Of a stretch of DNA of 64,000 nucleotides, positions 49,727 to 58,594 are shown one piece after another (positions within the stretch are counted from its first letter, which is position 1; every line of letters starts with the position of its first letter). Source of the DNA: Anaerolineales bacterium UBA2395. Lineage in GTDB: Bacteria > Chloroflexota > Anaerolineae > Anaerolineales > Villigracilaceae. Position numbers and translations under genes: made by a program. The stretch covers positions 71,984 to 135,983 of the forward strand of contig DDSH01000006.1 of assembly GCA_002343775.1 (NCBI GenBank). The letters run 5' to 3'. The notes beneath the pieces are model-generated. The model did no database searches and was not told where the DNA came from. It worked only from the letters and a program-made list of their open reading frames with translations.

Positions 49727-50962
49727 GTGCTGAAGAAGCGTTTGCTTCTCGCGGGCATCGTGTTCACACTGTCCGCGGGGATTCTGCTTGGGTGCAGCAA
49801 TCAAGCCTCCCCGTGGTCTGAAGCGGAGGTGGAGTTGATGCGCACACTGTGGATCGAATCTCTGCCTGCGCTGCCGCCTGATCCATCCAATCAATATGCC
49901 GATGATCCGCGTGCAGTGGCGTTGGGAGCGAAATTGTTTTCAGATGTCCGCTTCAGTTCCAACGGCGAAGTTTCGTGCGCCACCTGTCACATCGCATCGA
50001 AAGATTTTCAGGATGGTTTGCCGCTCGCGCAAGGCGTCGGCACGACAGACCGCCGCACGATGCCGATTGCGGGCACGGCGTACAGCCCGTGGTTTTTTTG
50101 GGATGGGCGCAAGGACAGTCAGTGGGCGCAGGCATTGGGTCCGCTGGAAAACCCCGTGGAGCATGGCGGCACGCGCACGTTCTATGTGAAGTTGATCCAG
50201 GCGCATTACAAAACAGAATACGAAGCGTTGTTCGGCACACTGCCGGATTTCTCGGATGAGAGCCGCTTCCCTGTGCCTGCCGCGCCGATCGATGATGAAG
50301 TCGCCGCGGCGAATTGGGCAAGCATGAGCGAAGCAGACCGCGAAGCGGTGACGTTGGTGTATGTGAACATGGGCAAGGCGATTGCCGCTTTCGAACGCAC
50401 CATCATGCCCCGCACTTCGCGCTTCGATTTCTACGTGGAGGCTGTTCTGGCAAATGACATCTCTGCCGCCCGTGACATTTTCACCGCTGACGAAGAAGCA
50501 GGTTTGAAGTTATTCCTGAACGAAGCGAATTGCACGCGTTGTCATAACGGACCTTTGCTCACAGACAACGACTTCCATAATACAGGCGTGCCAGCCGTCG
50601 CCGATTTGCCCGAAGACATAGGTCGTGCGCGCGGCGCACAGCAGGTGCTTGCGGATGAATTCAACTGCCTAAGCAAATACAGTGATGCGGCTCCTGAAGA
50701 TTGCAAGGAATTGCGCTTCATGCTTGCAGAAGGTGAAGAATTAGAACGCGCTTTCAAAACCCCATCCTTAAGAGATGTGGCAAATCGCGCGCCGTTCATG
50801 CATGCGGGTCAATTTGCTTCGATTGAAGAAGTATTGAGACACTACAAAAATGCCCCCGATGCGCCGAAAGGTCACTCGGAATTGGAAGTTCTGCATTTGA
50901 GCGAAGCGCAATTGCAAAAGATCGTGGCGTTCTTGAAAACGTTGACGGCAATGGATAGATAA
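49727..50962 (+). CDS. Diheme cytochrome c peroxidase/MauG-family lipoprotein
   Basis: Exported diheme enzyme of 411 residues. A signal peptide with lipobox (SAGILLGC) opens it. Heme sites: CATCH at the start of the first domain and CTRCH in the second; the family landmarks NPVEHG and PSLRDVANRAPFMHAG are present, with the Met/His ligand near MHAG. It resembles the broad CCP/MauG family; peroxidase action or oxidation of a partner protein cannot be told apart. The GTG at 49727 has GGAGG five bases upstream. It is co-transcribed with the YtkA-like gene. Confidence 0.85.
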   Translation: MLKKRLLLAGIVFTLSAGILLGCSNQASPWSEAEVELMRTLWIESLPALPPDPSNQYADDPRAVALGAKLFSDVRFSSNGEVSCATCHIASKDFQDGLPLAQGVGTTDRRTMPIAGTAYSPWFFWDGRKDSQWAQALGPLENPVEHGGTRTFYVKLIQAHYKTEYEALFGTLPDFSDESRFPVPAAPIDDEVAAANWASMSEADREAVTLVYVNMGKAIAAFERTIMPRTSRFDFYVEAVLANDISAARDIFTADEEAGLKLFLNEANCTRCHNGPLLTDNDFHNTGVPAVADLPEDIGRARGAQQVLADEFNCLSKYSDAAPEDCKELRFMLAEGEELERAFKTPSLRDVANRAPFMHAGQFASIEEVLRHYKNAPDAPKGHSELEVLHLSEAQLQKIVAFLKTLTAMDR

Positions 50963-51049
50963 CCCGTGTACCAGATGTGTGCCCCGCCGGAGAAATCCGA
51001 CCGCTATGATCAATTTCCAGACGCATGTGTTGTGCAACCCGCAGCAGAA

Positions 51050-53086
51050 TCAAGAGATGGTCTGATTTTCTGTTTTTCTCCAATTCAGGCTTAATTCATG
51101 CCTGCCCATTGGTATATTGACCTCATCAGCGTTGAATTCTGCTTTGACGTATGGATTTTCGTAACGCGGATAATCATGCAGTTGGATGGTGACCCCGTCC
51201 ACGCTGAATCCGCCATCCCAGCCGAATCGAACCAAGCCGTTACCGGGTGACTGGAATTCGACATTCATTCCGCTGAAAGCGAGCTGCGCGCCGGAGAGTG
51301 TCTCCACAAAGTCAAAAAATCTCCCATCGTCAGCCTCACAGCCCATTTGACAAATCCATATATTCTTTTTGCTTGGAACGATCACCTCGCGTAATTTATC
51401 CTCTTCGTGTTGGCGTATTGGCATTGGAAGGTAGGGGATTTCAGATTCCATGTTCCAAAAATACTTGTTTTGTGACCGTAATGCTATATAGCCTTTTCCT
51501 TTACGGGCAAAGATCCAACCTTTGGTCTCTAAAACCTTGTCAAACTTATCTCTTGGAAACCAGGCGTGAGTGAAGAAGTGTTTGATGGGCACATACAACG
51601 CAGGGATTTTCTCGATGTTATAAATAATGACCGCTACATTTTTATACTGCGCCGCTCGCGGAAGCAATCCACTGCCCGCCCAGTAATTTGGCGTAACACC
51701 TTCGATCTTGGCAGGATGCGTAGTGAAGCAGACCGCATCTTGCCCAAGTGTGGCTTGCCAGATGTGCTGCTGGTCGCCGCCGTAGCCCTTGCGATAATCC
51801 TGCGCAGTGGATAGCATGTAATCGGGCGTTTTGTAGGTGTAGATGTTGACTTCCTCACGCGTGTTGCGGCAGGCGTCACGTTCTACAAAACGCGCGAGCA
51901 AAGGCAATCCTCTTATTGCGTTGAGCGTTTTCAGTAATCCGCGATAGGGTTTGAATGGACTAAGGAAAGAATTTTCCCACCAGTTGCATGTATCGAACAT
52001 GCGGATGGTGTTTGAAATTGTTTTCGGATGAAGATAGGCTTCGAGGGTGAGGTAGTGCATTCCATCTTCGAAGTTATCGGGATGGATGCCCCACTTTTCC
52101 ATTTCGGAGAGTTTGATTCCCATCCGTTGTTTGTTCTCAAAGTGACTGTCACTTGCTATGAGTTCGATCACTTTCGGTACGCGATAGCCGCTCAATGCAA
52201 ATGCAACTGCGGACATGTTATCGAAGTTGGAGAAGATTCCCATACCGAACAGCAATTTTGACGTATCTGTTGTGCCTTCGTTGGATGCCCACTTTTTTGT
52301 GTTTTCGTAGGCGCGTCCGTGGGTGGAGCCGAAAACGCCTTTGAACGAGTTAAGCGCAATGTCGAGCAGGAGCAGGTGAATAACCATCTCCGCTTTGCGG
52401 CGGATCTCTTCATCCTGGGCGAAGTCGTAGAGCGCAAGCAGCGCGGTCAGGTCTTCGTCGTAGTAGACATGAGAGAGCCATTCACTAAATCCCGTATGGA
52501 AGCGCAAGTCGAGCCAGCGCAAGATGCGCTTGCGGTTGAGTTCCACTTTCTGCCGTCCTGTCTCGCCCGAGTTGGCAAAAACTTCTTCGGGGTAGAGTTG
52601 TCCCGCAAGGTAGGCGGCGGAGGTGTAGAGGATGTAGTGGTTCTCCGTCCAAGTGCAGAGCGAGTCGATGCCGGGTTCGTTGGGGAAGTATTTGAAGTTG
52701 AGGACGGTGCGCTTTGCGCGTGAGAATAGATGATCAGAGAGTAGACGACTGGTATCTAATTCTCTACTCTCTAGTAATCGCAGAATCCCATGCAACACAA
52801 AATCGGCACAATCCTTCCTTGCGTCGATGAAATCCAGCGCGGCGTGGAAGATGCCCTCGTGCGGCGTCCCGCCTGCGGCGAGGCGTGACAGTTCGTGCCA
52901 GGCGGGTTTGGTATTTTCTGGCGCGGGATTCTTCAAGACATGCTCGAAAAATGCGGCACGACGGGATTCGTAGTCGGGGAGGAAAGGTTCGGAGGAGAAC
53001 GAATCAGGGTTCGGCGCGGTGGGATGCGCTGTTGGGGCGGGGGAAGAGGCTCGGATGCGGTAGTCGGGCTGGGCGTGGACGGTCAT
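51050..53086 (-). CDS. Heparinase/alginate-lyase-like protein, uncertain
   Basis: Protein of 678 residues. The first about 400 residues are helical and rich in Trp/Tyr, like the (alpha/alpha)6 toroid of polysaccharide lyases (TWTENHYILYTSAAYLAGQLYP, AYENTKKWASNEGTTDTSKLLF, HPDNFEDGMHYLTLEAYLHPKT). The last about 230 residues are beta-rich. No signal peptide is seen. It lies in a run of sugar genes and reads in the same direction as the GPH carrier just upstream. I cannot name catalytic residues with certainty. A 45-bp simple repeat near 52725-52780 is translated in frame in the region LLESRELDTSRLLSDHLF. Confidence 0.6.
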   Translation of the reverse strand: MTVHAQPDYRIRASSPAPTAHPTAPNPDSFSSEPFLPDYESRRAAFFEHVLKNPAPENTKPAWHELSRLAAGGTPHEGIFHAALDFIDARKDCADFVLHGILRLLESRELDTSRLLSDHLFSRAKRTVLNFKYFPNEPGIDSLCTWTENHYILYTSAAYLAGQLYPEEVFANSGETGRQKVELNRKRILRWLDLRFHTGFSEWLSHVYYDEDLTALLALYDFAQDEEIRRKAEMVIHLLLLDIALNSFKGVFGSTHGRAYENTKKWASNEGTTDTSKLLFGMGIFSNFDNMSAVAFALSGYRVPKVIELIASDSHFENKQRMGIKLSEMEKWGIHPDNFEDGMHYLTLEAYLHPKTISNTIRMFDTCNWWENSFLSPFKPYRGLLKTLNAIRGLPLLARFVERDACRNTREEVNIYTYKTPDYMLSTAQDYRKGYGGDQQHIWQATLGQDAVCFTTHPAKIEGVTPNYWAGSGLLPRAAQYKNVAVIIYNIEKIPALYVPIKHFFTHAWFPRDKFDKVLETKGWIFARKGKGYIALRSQNKYFWNMESEIPYLPMPIRQHEEDKLREVIVPSKKNIWICQMGCEADDGRFFDFVETLSGAQLAFSGMNVEFQSPGNGLVRFGWDGGFSVDGVTIQLHDYPRYENPYVKAEFNADEVNIPMGRHELSLNWRKTENQTIS

Positions 53087-53088
53087 GG

Positions 53089-53118
53089 ACAGTATCCAGT
53101 AATCAGTGAACAGTGATC
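53089..53118. repeat. CAGTATCCAGTAATCAGTGA repeat between genes
   Basis: CAGTATCCAGTAATCAGTGAACAGTGATC is another member of the ATCAGTGA repeat family seen at 16120-16190 and 30461-30530, here in the 36-bp gap between the lyase-like gene and the GPH carrier. Confidence 0.5.
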
Positions 53119-53122
53119 AATT

Positions 53123-54565
53123 TCAGCCAACAAGGACTTTGGTGAGTTCCTGCTTTTCGGTTTCGTCTACGGGTTGGTTGGTGCGTTGTTTGGCGAGGAT
53201 GTTGTTGAGGCGGCGATGAAGTTCGGGAGTGAGCGGGAAGCGCAGGGCGAAGAAGAGCGCAAAGATGAGCAGGACGATGGGCAGCAGCATGAACATCAAA
53301 CGCAGGACGAAGATGAACGTGTCTGATTGAGGCTGCTCGATGAGTTTGGTCGCGCCGTTCACGGTCTCTTGAATGGGCGGAACATAGCCAGCCCAGCCGA
53401 TAATGTTTGACACGGCGAAGATGGCAAGCGCTGAACTGAACTTGCGGATGAATGTGACCAATGCGGAGTAGATCGCCTCGCGTCGCTCGCCGCTGTGAAG
53501 TTCGTCCACATCTGGGATGTCCGGGAAGATGGCGTAGATCATCACGACGATGCCGCCCGTCCCGAGACCTGCCACGATGGCAAAGGCATACACCAGCCAA
53601 GAGAAGTTGCCCGGTGCAAGCATGAAACTGAAGATCATAGCCGTGACCCAGATGACAAGCCCGATGATGTAGCCGCGCACTTTGCTGGTGCGTTTACTGA
53701 GCGCCACATAGAACGGCAGCGAGACGACCTGCGCCACAAGCAACGCGCCGTTGACGAAACTGACTTCACCGCTGCGAAGCAAATAATATTTGACAAAGTA
53801 CGCCACGATGGTGCTGACCGTATCGATGGCGACGAAGGCAAAGAGATACATGGCAAGTGTATAAACGAACGTGCGATTCTTGAACGGCTCGATGAACGCC
53901 ATTTTCCAGTCGAACGGTTCGGGTGGTTTCTGAAACTCGGGGCGTTCCTTCACGGCGGAAACAGTGGCGATGAACGGCAGGGCAAAGAACGCGCCGAAGG
54001 CAAGCGCCATTACGATATAGCCCGTATGAACGTCATCGAAGGCTTTGACGATCTCCAACGGAACCAGCGCGGCGACGATGGAAGCCAGCGTTGAAAAAAG
54101 AATGCGAATGGAACTGAGCGACGAGCGTTCGTTGTAATCAAGCGTGATCTCGGAGTGAAGTGCGTTGTAATTGAGCATGACAATGCTCACCACAGTGGAG
54201 AAGAACAAATAACTCAACACCACTGACACAAAGCGCATGGTCTCCGACTCCATTTGGTATGGATAATACAAGGCGAAGAACGAAAGGAAGATCAGCGGAA
54301 TACCGAGGAGCAAGTACGGGCGACGGCGTCCCATTTTGGTGCGGGTTCGGTCGGCGATCAAACCCTCGAACGGGTCTGTGATGCTGTCATAAATTTTGCT
54401 GATGAGGATGACCGTCCCAGCCAGCGCGGGCGCAATGCGTACCACGTCGGTGAGGAAGATCAGGTAATAAAAACTGATGATGACACCAGCCCCGCCTCCG
54501 TAAATGTCGCCCAGCCCATAGCCGATCTTTGCCCACCAACTTAGTTTTTCCGATTTTGTTTCCAT
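53123..54565 (-). CDS. GPH-family (MFS-2) glycoside transporter
   Basis: Twelve-helix symporter of 480 residues. Seen: GYGLGDIYGGGAGVIISFYYLIFLTDV, SKIYDSITDPFEGLIADRTRTKMGRRRPYLLLG (loop 2-3 with conserved Asp), and SEITLDYNERSSLSSIR. The features match YicJ/XynB-like glycoside carriers better than the first GPH carrier. A GGAGACA-like site stands before the ATG. It precedes the Gfo/Idh-type gene in the operon in reverse order, so the substrate is probably a glycoside or oligosaccharide made by the glycosidases. Confidence 0.88.
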   Translation of the reverse strand: METKSEKLSWWAKIGYGLGDIYGGGAGVIISFYYLIFLTDVVRIAPALAGTVILISKIYDSITDPFEGLIADRTRTKMGRRRPYLLLGIPLIFLSFFALYYPYQMESETMRFVSVVLSYLFFSTVVSIVMLNYNALHSEITLDYNERSSLSSIRILFSTLASIVAALVPLEIVKAFDDVHTGYIVMALAFGAFFALPFIATVSAVKERPEFQKPPEPFDWKMAFIEPFKNRTFVYTLAMYLFAFVAIDTVSTIVAYFVKYYLLRSGEVSFVNGALLVAQVVSLPFYVALSKRTSKVRGYIIGLVIWVTAMIFSFMLAPGNFSWLVYAFAIVAGLGTGGIVVMIYAIFPDIPDVDELHSGERREAIYSALVTFIRKFSSALAIFAVSNIIGWAGYVPPIQETVNGATKLIEQPQSDTFIFVLRLMFMLLPIVLLIFALFFALRFPLTPELHRRLNNILAKQRTNQPVDETEKQELTKVLVG

Positions 54566-54585
54566 GCTGTCTCCTTTGGTTGAAA

Positions 54586-54633
54586 GTTACAGGTTCAAGG
54601 TTGAAGGTTAACTTGCAACCTTGAACCTGTAAC
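54586..54633. repeat. 18-bp perfect inverted repeat GTTACAGGTTCAAGGTTG
   Basis: GTTACAGGTTCAAGGTTG (54586-54603) pairs exactly with CAACCTTGAACCTGTAAC (54616-54633) around a 12-base loop. The stop codon and last residues of the Gfo/Idh gene lie inside it (SRLQVNLQP). It belongs to the same CAACCTT family that is found in frame at 55846-55878, 57468-57500 and 40286-40313. Confidence 0.65.
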
Positions 54634-55596
54634 CGAGGATCGATACATCCCATCCACTGCCGCGAGGACGGGCAACGTACTCACTGCGGGAATAAGAAAC
54701 GGCTTATCGTTCAAAACCCAATTTGTGAAGCCTGCCAGACTCCGCTGTAAAGCATGAACACCCCATTCGGGCGGACGTTCTTTTTTGATATTCGCACCGA
54801 TGAATTTGACATGCGGAAATGGACGGTCTGCATAGATGGCCGTCCCGTGCTCACCATACGCCTCGATCGTGACCGTTTGCTCGTTCGCCGTCACCATGCT
54901 TGAGACAACGCTGATGAGGGTCCCGCGCCGCGTTTCGACGATCCCATGAGCGAGAGTATCCACTTCCACCTCGAAGCGCGGAGTCTTGACATAGCCCATC
55001 GCGGAGACTGGGTCTTCATCCAACGCCCATAACGCCACATCCAAAAAGTGGCTGCCCTGCGTAATGAGTGTCCCGCCGCCTGCGTGGGCGATTGTCTTAT
55101 GCCATGCCGCGCCTTCGAAGTAACTCTGCTCCCGATGCCAGGGAATATTGATCCGCATGGAGTGAATGTTTCCCAGCGCGCCGGATTGAATAGCGCGTGC
55201 CAGCGCGTAACATCCGCTATCATAACGGTATTGATAATTCACACCGACTTTTGCATCGCCGATCGCTTGAATCAGTTTTTTTGCTTCGTCGAGCGTGCGC
55301 GTGAGGGGTTTTTCCACGAAGATAGGTTTGCTTGCCTTCACCGCCGCAAGAACCATTTCATAATGCAAATAATGTGGCACGGCAAGGTAGACCGCGTCTG
55401 CTTGTGATGTTTCCAGCAGTTCGTTGTAGTCAGTGTAAACTTTCGGGATGCGATTCTTTTTCGCGAATGTTTCGGCGCGTTCTTTGTTCACATCGCAGCA
55501 AGCGGACAGATTCACTTGTGGAACGAGTTTCGATACCAACGCTGTGAATCCCGCAATGTCTCCACAGCCGACGATGGCAAGATTAAGTTTTGTCAT
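54595..55596 (-). CDS. Gfo/Idh/MocA-family NAD(P)-dependent oxidoreductase
   Basis: Cytosolic sugar or inositol dehydrogenase-like enzyme of 333 residues. N-terminal Rossmann motif VGCGDIAGFTALVSKL, VPHYLHYEMVLAAVKASKPIFVEKPLTR (conserved EKP Lys), and GGTLITQGSHFLDVALW (catalytic GxHxxD) are visible. The ATG at 55596 overlaps the ThuA-like stop. The last 12 residues come from a dispersed inverted repeat. Such enzymes often oxidise C3 of glycosides beside ThuA-like partners; that role is inferred. Confidence 0.88.
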   Translation of the reverse strand: MTKLNLAIVGCGDIAGFTALVSKLVPQVNLSACCDVNKERAETFAKKNRIPKVYTDYNELLETSQADAVYLAVPHYLHYEMVLAAVKASKPIFVEKPLTRTLDEAKKLIQAIGDAKVGVNYQYRYDSGCYALARAIQSGALGNIHSMRINIPWHREQSYFEGAAWHKTIAHAGGGTLITQGSHFLDVALWALDEDPVSAMGYVKTPRFEVEVDTLAHGIVETRRGTLISVVSSMVTANEQTVTIEAYGEHGTAIYADRPFPHVKFIGANIKKERPPEWGVHALQRSLAGFTNWVLNDKPFLIPAVSTLPVLAAVDGMYRSSVTGSRLQVNLQP

Positions 55597-56207
55597 GCAC
55601 ACACCCATTCCAAACCGCGCCGAAGCACTTGTTGATAGGTCTCATTGTACATTGTCCCCGTGTTGTGACCCGGCACCGCGTAGCAGATTTTCCCATTTCC
55701 GTAGCGATACGTCCACACGACGGGCACATCCTTATCTTCATGCTTTGCCGTGAAATGGACTTCGATGCCTGGTTCCAATTCATGGATGTACAACTCATCA
55801 CGCACTTCAAAACTGCCAATGCCATCAAACATCTCGCTTTCCAACTTTTCTACCTTAAACCTTTCAACCTTCCCATGCCCAATAAACCGCCCGCCGAGAA
55901 TTTTGAAATAAGGCATTGTTTGTTTGAAAGACGCTGTCGCCGCATGGATGGCGAGAATCCCGCCGCCGTTTTTTACAAAGGTGTCCAACCGTTCAAGTGC
56001 AGAGGAGGAGATCGTCTTATGATGAAAATGCAAAACGAATGCAGAAAAGGATGTGAGGTCGGCGGGAAGTTTTTCCAAGGAAGAAATGCGCGAGAATGAA
56101 AAGCCGTCCATTTGCGAAAACATCTCGTGAAGACGCAGCCGTCCAAACAAAGGTGGATGAAAAATCCCATCGGTGATTAGGATGATTTTTCTCATTTCAC
56201 TTATCAT
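55593..56207 (-). CDS. ThuA-like (trehalose utilisation) protein
   Basis: Protein of 204 residues in the ThuA/class I glutamine amidotransferase-like superfamily. Seen: ILAIHAATASFKQTMPYFKILGGRFIGHG (nucleophile-elbow region, with no cysteine) and VVWTYRYGNGKICYAVPGHN at the end. ThuA-type proteins occur beside Gfo/Idh dehydrogenases in sugar clusters. The segment KVERFKVEKLESEM (about residues 118-131) is encoded by a CAACCTT-type dispersed repeat. It overlaps the neighbours at both ends (4 bp and 11 bp). Confidence 0.82.
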   Translation of the reverse strand: MISEMRKIILITDGIFHPPLFGRLRLHEMFSQMDGFSFSRISSLEKLPADLTSFSAFVLHFHHKTISSSALERLDTFVKNGGGILAIHAATASFKQTMPYFKILGGRFIGHGKVERFKVEKLESEMFDGIGSFEVRDELYIHELEPGIEVHFTAKHEDKDVPVVWTYRYGNGKICYAVPGHNTGTMYNETYQQVLRRGLEWVCA

Positions 56208-57627
56208 GTTTCACTTCTTTCAACCGCTCTGCTTCTGGTCGTTCCATATAAAACTCATCTAACGGATAACATCCGCTCACCATGCCGTTGCGCGGGGCGG
56301 TGGTGCAATCGCTGAATGTGCGGCAGATGCGTTTACGTTGCAGTGGCTTACCTTCGAGCACGTCCGCACATATTTCGGGGTAGGTCAATGCCATGCGCCC
56401 GATGCCCACAAAATCCGCTTTGCCGGTGCGGACGACATTCTGTGCTACGTTCGGCAGCCATTCCTGCAAATACGAGTAACCGGTCCCAACGATGCACAGA
56501 TTCGGATGCGCCGCCTTCAACTCTGCCGTCGCGTTGATGAGTCGCGCCACGCCCACGAGCGGGTCTTCGGGCGGCTGGTATCCATCCGATGGCGGGAACA
56601 AGGCGGGGCGTTGGATGTGCGGAACATAATACGGACTACCTGCCGTGATGTTGACCAACTTGATTCCCATCGCTTCACACTGACCGAGGAACTGGTGCGG
56701 CTCCATCAGGTCGATGCCTGCGCCTGAGCCGTCGCCGCCAAAGGCGTAGGGGTAATCAGTAGCCAGTGACCAGTTATCAGGAATACCAGTTCCATTTTCA
56801 TCGGGCTTGAATGGGATGAAGTCGTAGGCGGAGAGACGGACTCCGATCTCCAGCCCTGGCGCTTCGGCACGGATGCCTGCTATGATCTCGCGCAGGAAGC
56901 GGGTGCGGTTTTCGAAACTGCCGCCGAATTTTCCAGCACGATCCACGGCGCTGAGAAATTCATGACCGAGATAGCCGTGGCAATGTTTGACATCCACGAA
57001 ATGGAAGCCAGCTTTTTGCACCAGTTTCGCAGCATGGATGTAACCTTCGATGAGCCGTTCAATGTGGTCATCGTTCATCACGGGGTAATCATCGGGTAAG
57101 CCAAACTTCTTATTGAGCAAGGGATGTGGATAGAGAATTTGCGGCTCCATCCGTTTTTTGTCGTTTGGGCGGCAGAAGCGCCCGGAGTGAGTCAACTGCA
57201 AGCCGATGAGCAGGTCATCTACATTCCAGCGGGTGGCATGTGTACGGACGAGACTCTCGCGCAGATTTGCGATGTCGCTTAGGTTCGCTTCATTGATGAT
57301 GAGTTGATTCGGGTTGGCGCGTCCATCGGGTCGCACCGCCACGGCTTCACCGCCCCAGATGAGTTTCGCCCCGCTCTGACCAAATCGTTCCCAGCGGCGG
57401 GTCACAAGTTCAGTCGGCTTGCCGTCAGTCGAGGCGTCCCAGCCTTCCATGGGGAGGATGCAAAAACGGTTGGAAGGTTGAAGGTCGAAGGTTGGAAAGT
57501 TGTAGGGTTGGGCGAGAGGAGTGGGGGAGAGGAGTTCAGAATCGAAATCAAGTTTGATATTGAGCGATTCAATGTATTTGGAAAATTGTTCTGGAGTTTT
57601 GAGTTGAGCGATGCGCGTGTAGGTCAT
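56197..57627 (-). CDS. Old-yellow-enzyme-family NADH:flavin oxidoreductase
   Basis: FMN-dependent TIM-barrel enzyme of 476 residues. Seen: RFCILPMEGWDAS near residue 54, IGLQLTHSGRFCRP, HYHGYLGHEF-like DVKHCHGYLGHEFLS (the catalytic pair His-x-x-His/Asn region), NRTRFLREIIAGIR and, at the end, DFVGIGRMALTYPEICADV. It has an extra N-terminal 50 residues and no C-terminal Fe-S/FAD domain, so it is the short class. It may reduce an enone formed in sugar breakdown; the substrate is unknown. Two repeat-derived stretches (PTFDLQPSNRF, NWSLATDYPY) are in frame. Confidence 0.85.
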   Translation of the reverse strand: MTYTRIAQLKTPEQFSKYIESLNIKLDFDSELLSPTPLAQPYNFPTFDLQPSNRFCILPMEGWDASTDGKPTELVTRRWERFGQSGAKLIWGGEAVAVRPDGRANPNQLIINEANLSDIANLRESLVRTHATRWNVDDLLIGLQLTHSGRFCRPNDKKRMEPQILYPHPLLNKKFGLPDDYPVMNDDHIERLIEGYIHAAKLVQKAGFHFVDVKHCHGYLGHEFLSAVDRAGKFGGSFENRTRFLREIIAGIRAEAPGLEIGVRLSAYDFIPFKPDENGTGIPDNWSLATDYPYAFGGDGSGAGIDLMEPHQFLGQCEAMGIKLVNITAGSPYYVPHIQRPALFPPSDGYQPPEDPLVGVARLINATAELKAAHPNLCIVGTGYSYLQEWLPNVAQNVVRTGKADFVGIGRMALTYPEICADVLEGKPLQRKRICRTFSDCTTAPRNGMVSGCYPLDEFYMERPEAERLKEVKHDK

Positions 57628-57654
57628 AGTGTCACAGGTACGGGGTGTCAGGTA

Positions 57655-58593
57655 TCAGGTGAGAGATTCGAGTTGAGTGAGGATATTTTGAAGGATGGGA
57701 ATATCTGTTTCGGGGCGAAGAGGGCTTTGGGGATGGGTATCGTCACACTGAAGCCAACCGCGAAGTTTGAGGAATTGGGCGGCTGTGTGTTTGTATGCAG
57801 GGACGGGGTTGCGGAAGGCGAAGAAGCCGAGATATTGCAGGATGTCGTTGAGTTCGTAAAAGCGAGGATCGCCTTCGAGCCAGTATTTATCTCGCACGGC
57901 AAAATAATCGGGTGCGAAGGTGGAGATGCCGAGCAGATAATCTGAGCCGTACATGACCATGTCTATGGCGAGGTCGTTACCGGTGAAGACTTTGAAATCC
58001 GGGCGAACTTTGTCGCGCAGGATGAGCCTGTCCCATTCGAGTTGGCGGCTGAGAGAGGAGTGTTTCGCTCCGATGCATTCCTTGATGCCTAGCAAGCCTT
58101 TGTAGGTTTCAAGGTCGTAGATTTTTCCAAAAGGCGCGAACATCGTTCCCAATTCAAAGGCGATGAAGCGTGGGGCGATTTGCCCAAAGTTTGTGTAGGC
58201 GGCGATGAGTTGGTCGGATGGGAGGTTGGTCAAGCCAAATGATTGGAAGATGGTCGGGATTCCGCCATAGGCTTGGATCAACTCGATCTGGCGGTGATAG
58301 GCTGCCGCGTCGAAAGATGCGTTTGATTGAGAGGAGACAAAAGCTCCAGCGGTGAAATCCGCCCCCGAGAGAGTATCTCGTGTACAGCGCAGGACTTCCT
58401 CCCGAGTCTTTTCGTCGATGAGGTTGGCATAACCCGTGTCCATGTTGACGGCGGGAGTGAGCCCAGCCTCGGCAGTGCGGGCGACGTGAGCGCAATAAGC
58501 GTCCCAGTCCACCGAACCTCTTGATGTGAAGGGAAGCAAAATTGCTGAGTAGCCGGCGATCTTGCGATTGGGGATGATCGAAGGGATGTGCAT
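57655..58593 (-). CDS. DapA-like aldolase/hydrolyase
   Basis: TIM-barrel lyase of 312 residues of the dihydrodipicolinate synthase/N-acetylneuraminate lyase superfamily. Seen: GYSAILLPFTSRGSVDWDAYCAHVARTAEAG at the start and the Schiff-base Lys in LLGIKECIGAKHSSLSRQ at about residue 170. The DapA GxxGE motif is replaced by AVNMDTGYANL, so the substrate is not the classic pyruvate pair. It lies next to the alpha-mannosidase gene and between two sugar enzymes, which suggests a role in sugar-acid or keto-sugar cleavage; inference. Confidence 0.78.
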   Translation of the reverse strand: MHIPSIIPNRKIAGYSAILLPFTSRGSVDWDAYCAHVARTAEAGLTPAVNMDTGYANLIDEKTREEVLRCTRDTLSGADFTAGAFVSSQSNASFDAAAYHRQIELIQAYGGIPTIFQSFGLTNLPSDQLIAAYTNFGQIAPRFIAFELGTMFAPFGKIYDLETYKGLLGIKECIGAKHSSLSRQLEWDRLILRDKVRPDFKVFTGNDLAIDMVMYGSDYLLGISTFAPDYFAVRDKYWLEGDPRFYELNDILQYLGFFAFRNPVPAYKHTAAQFLKLRGWLQCDDTHPQSPLRPETDIPILQNILTQLESLT

Positions 58594-58594
58594 A

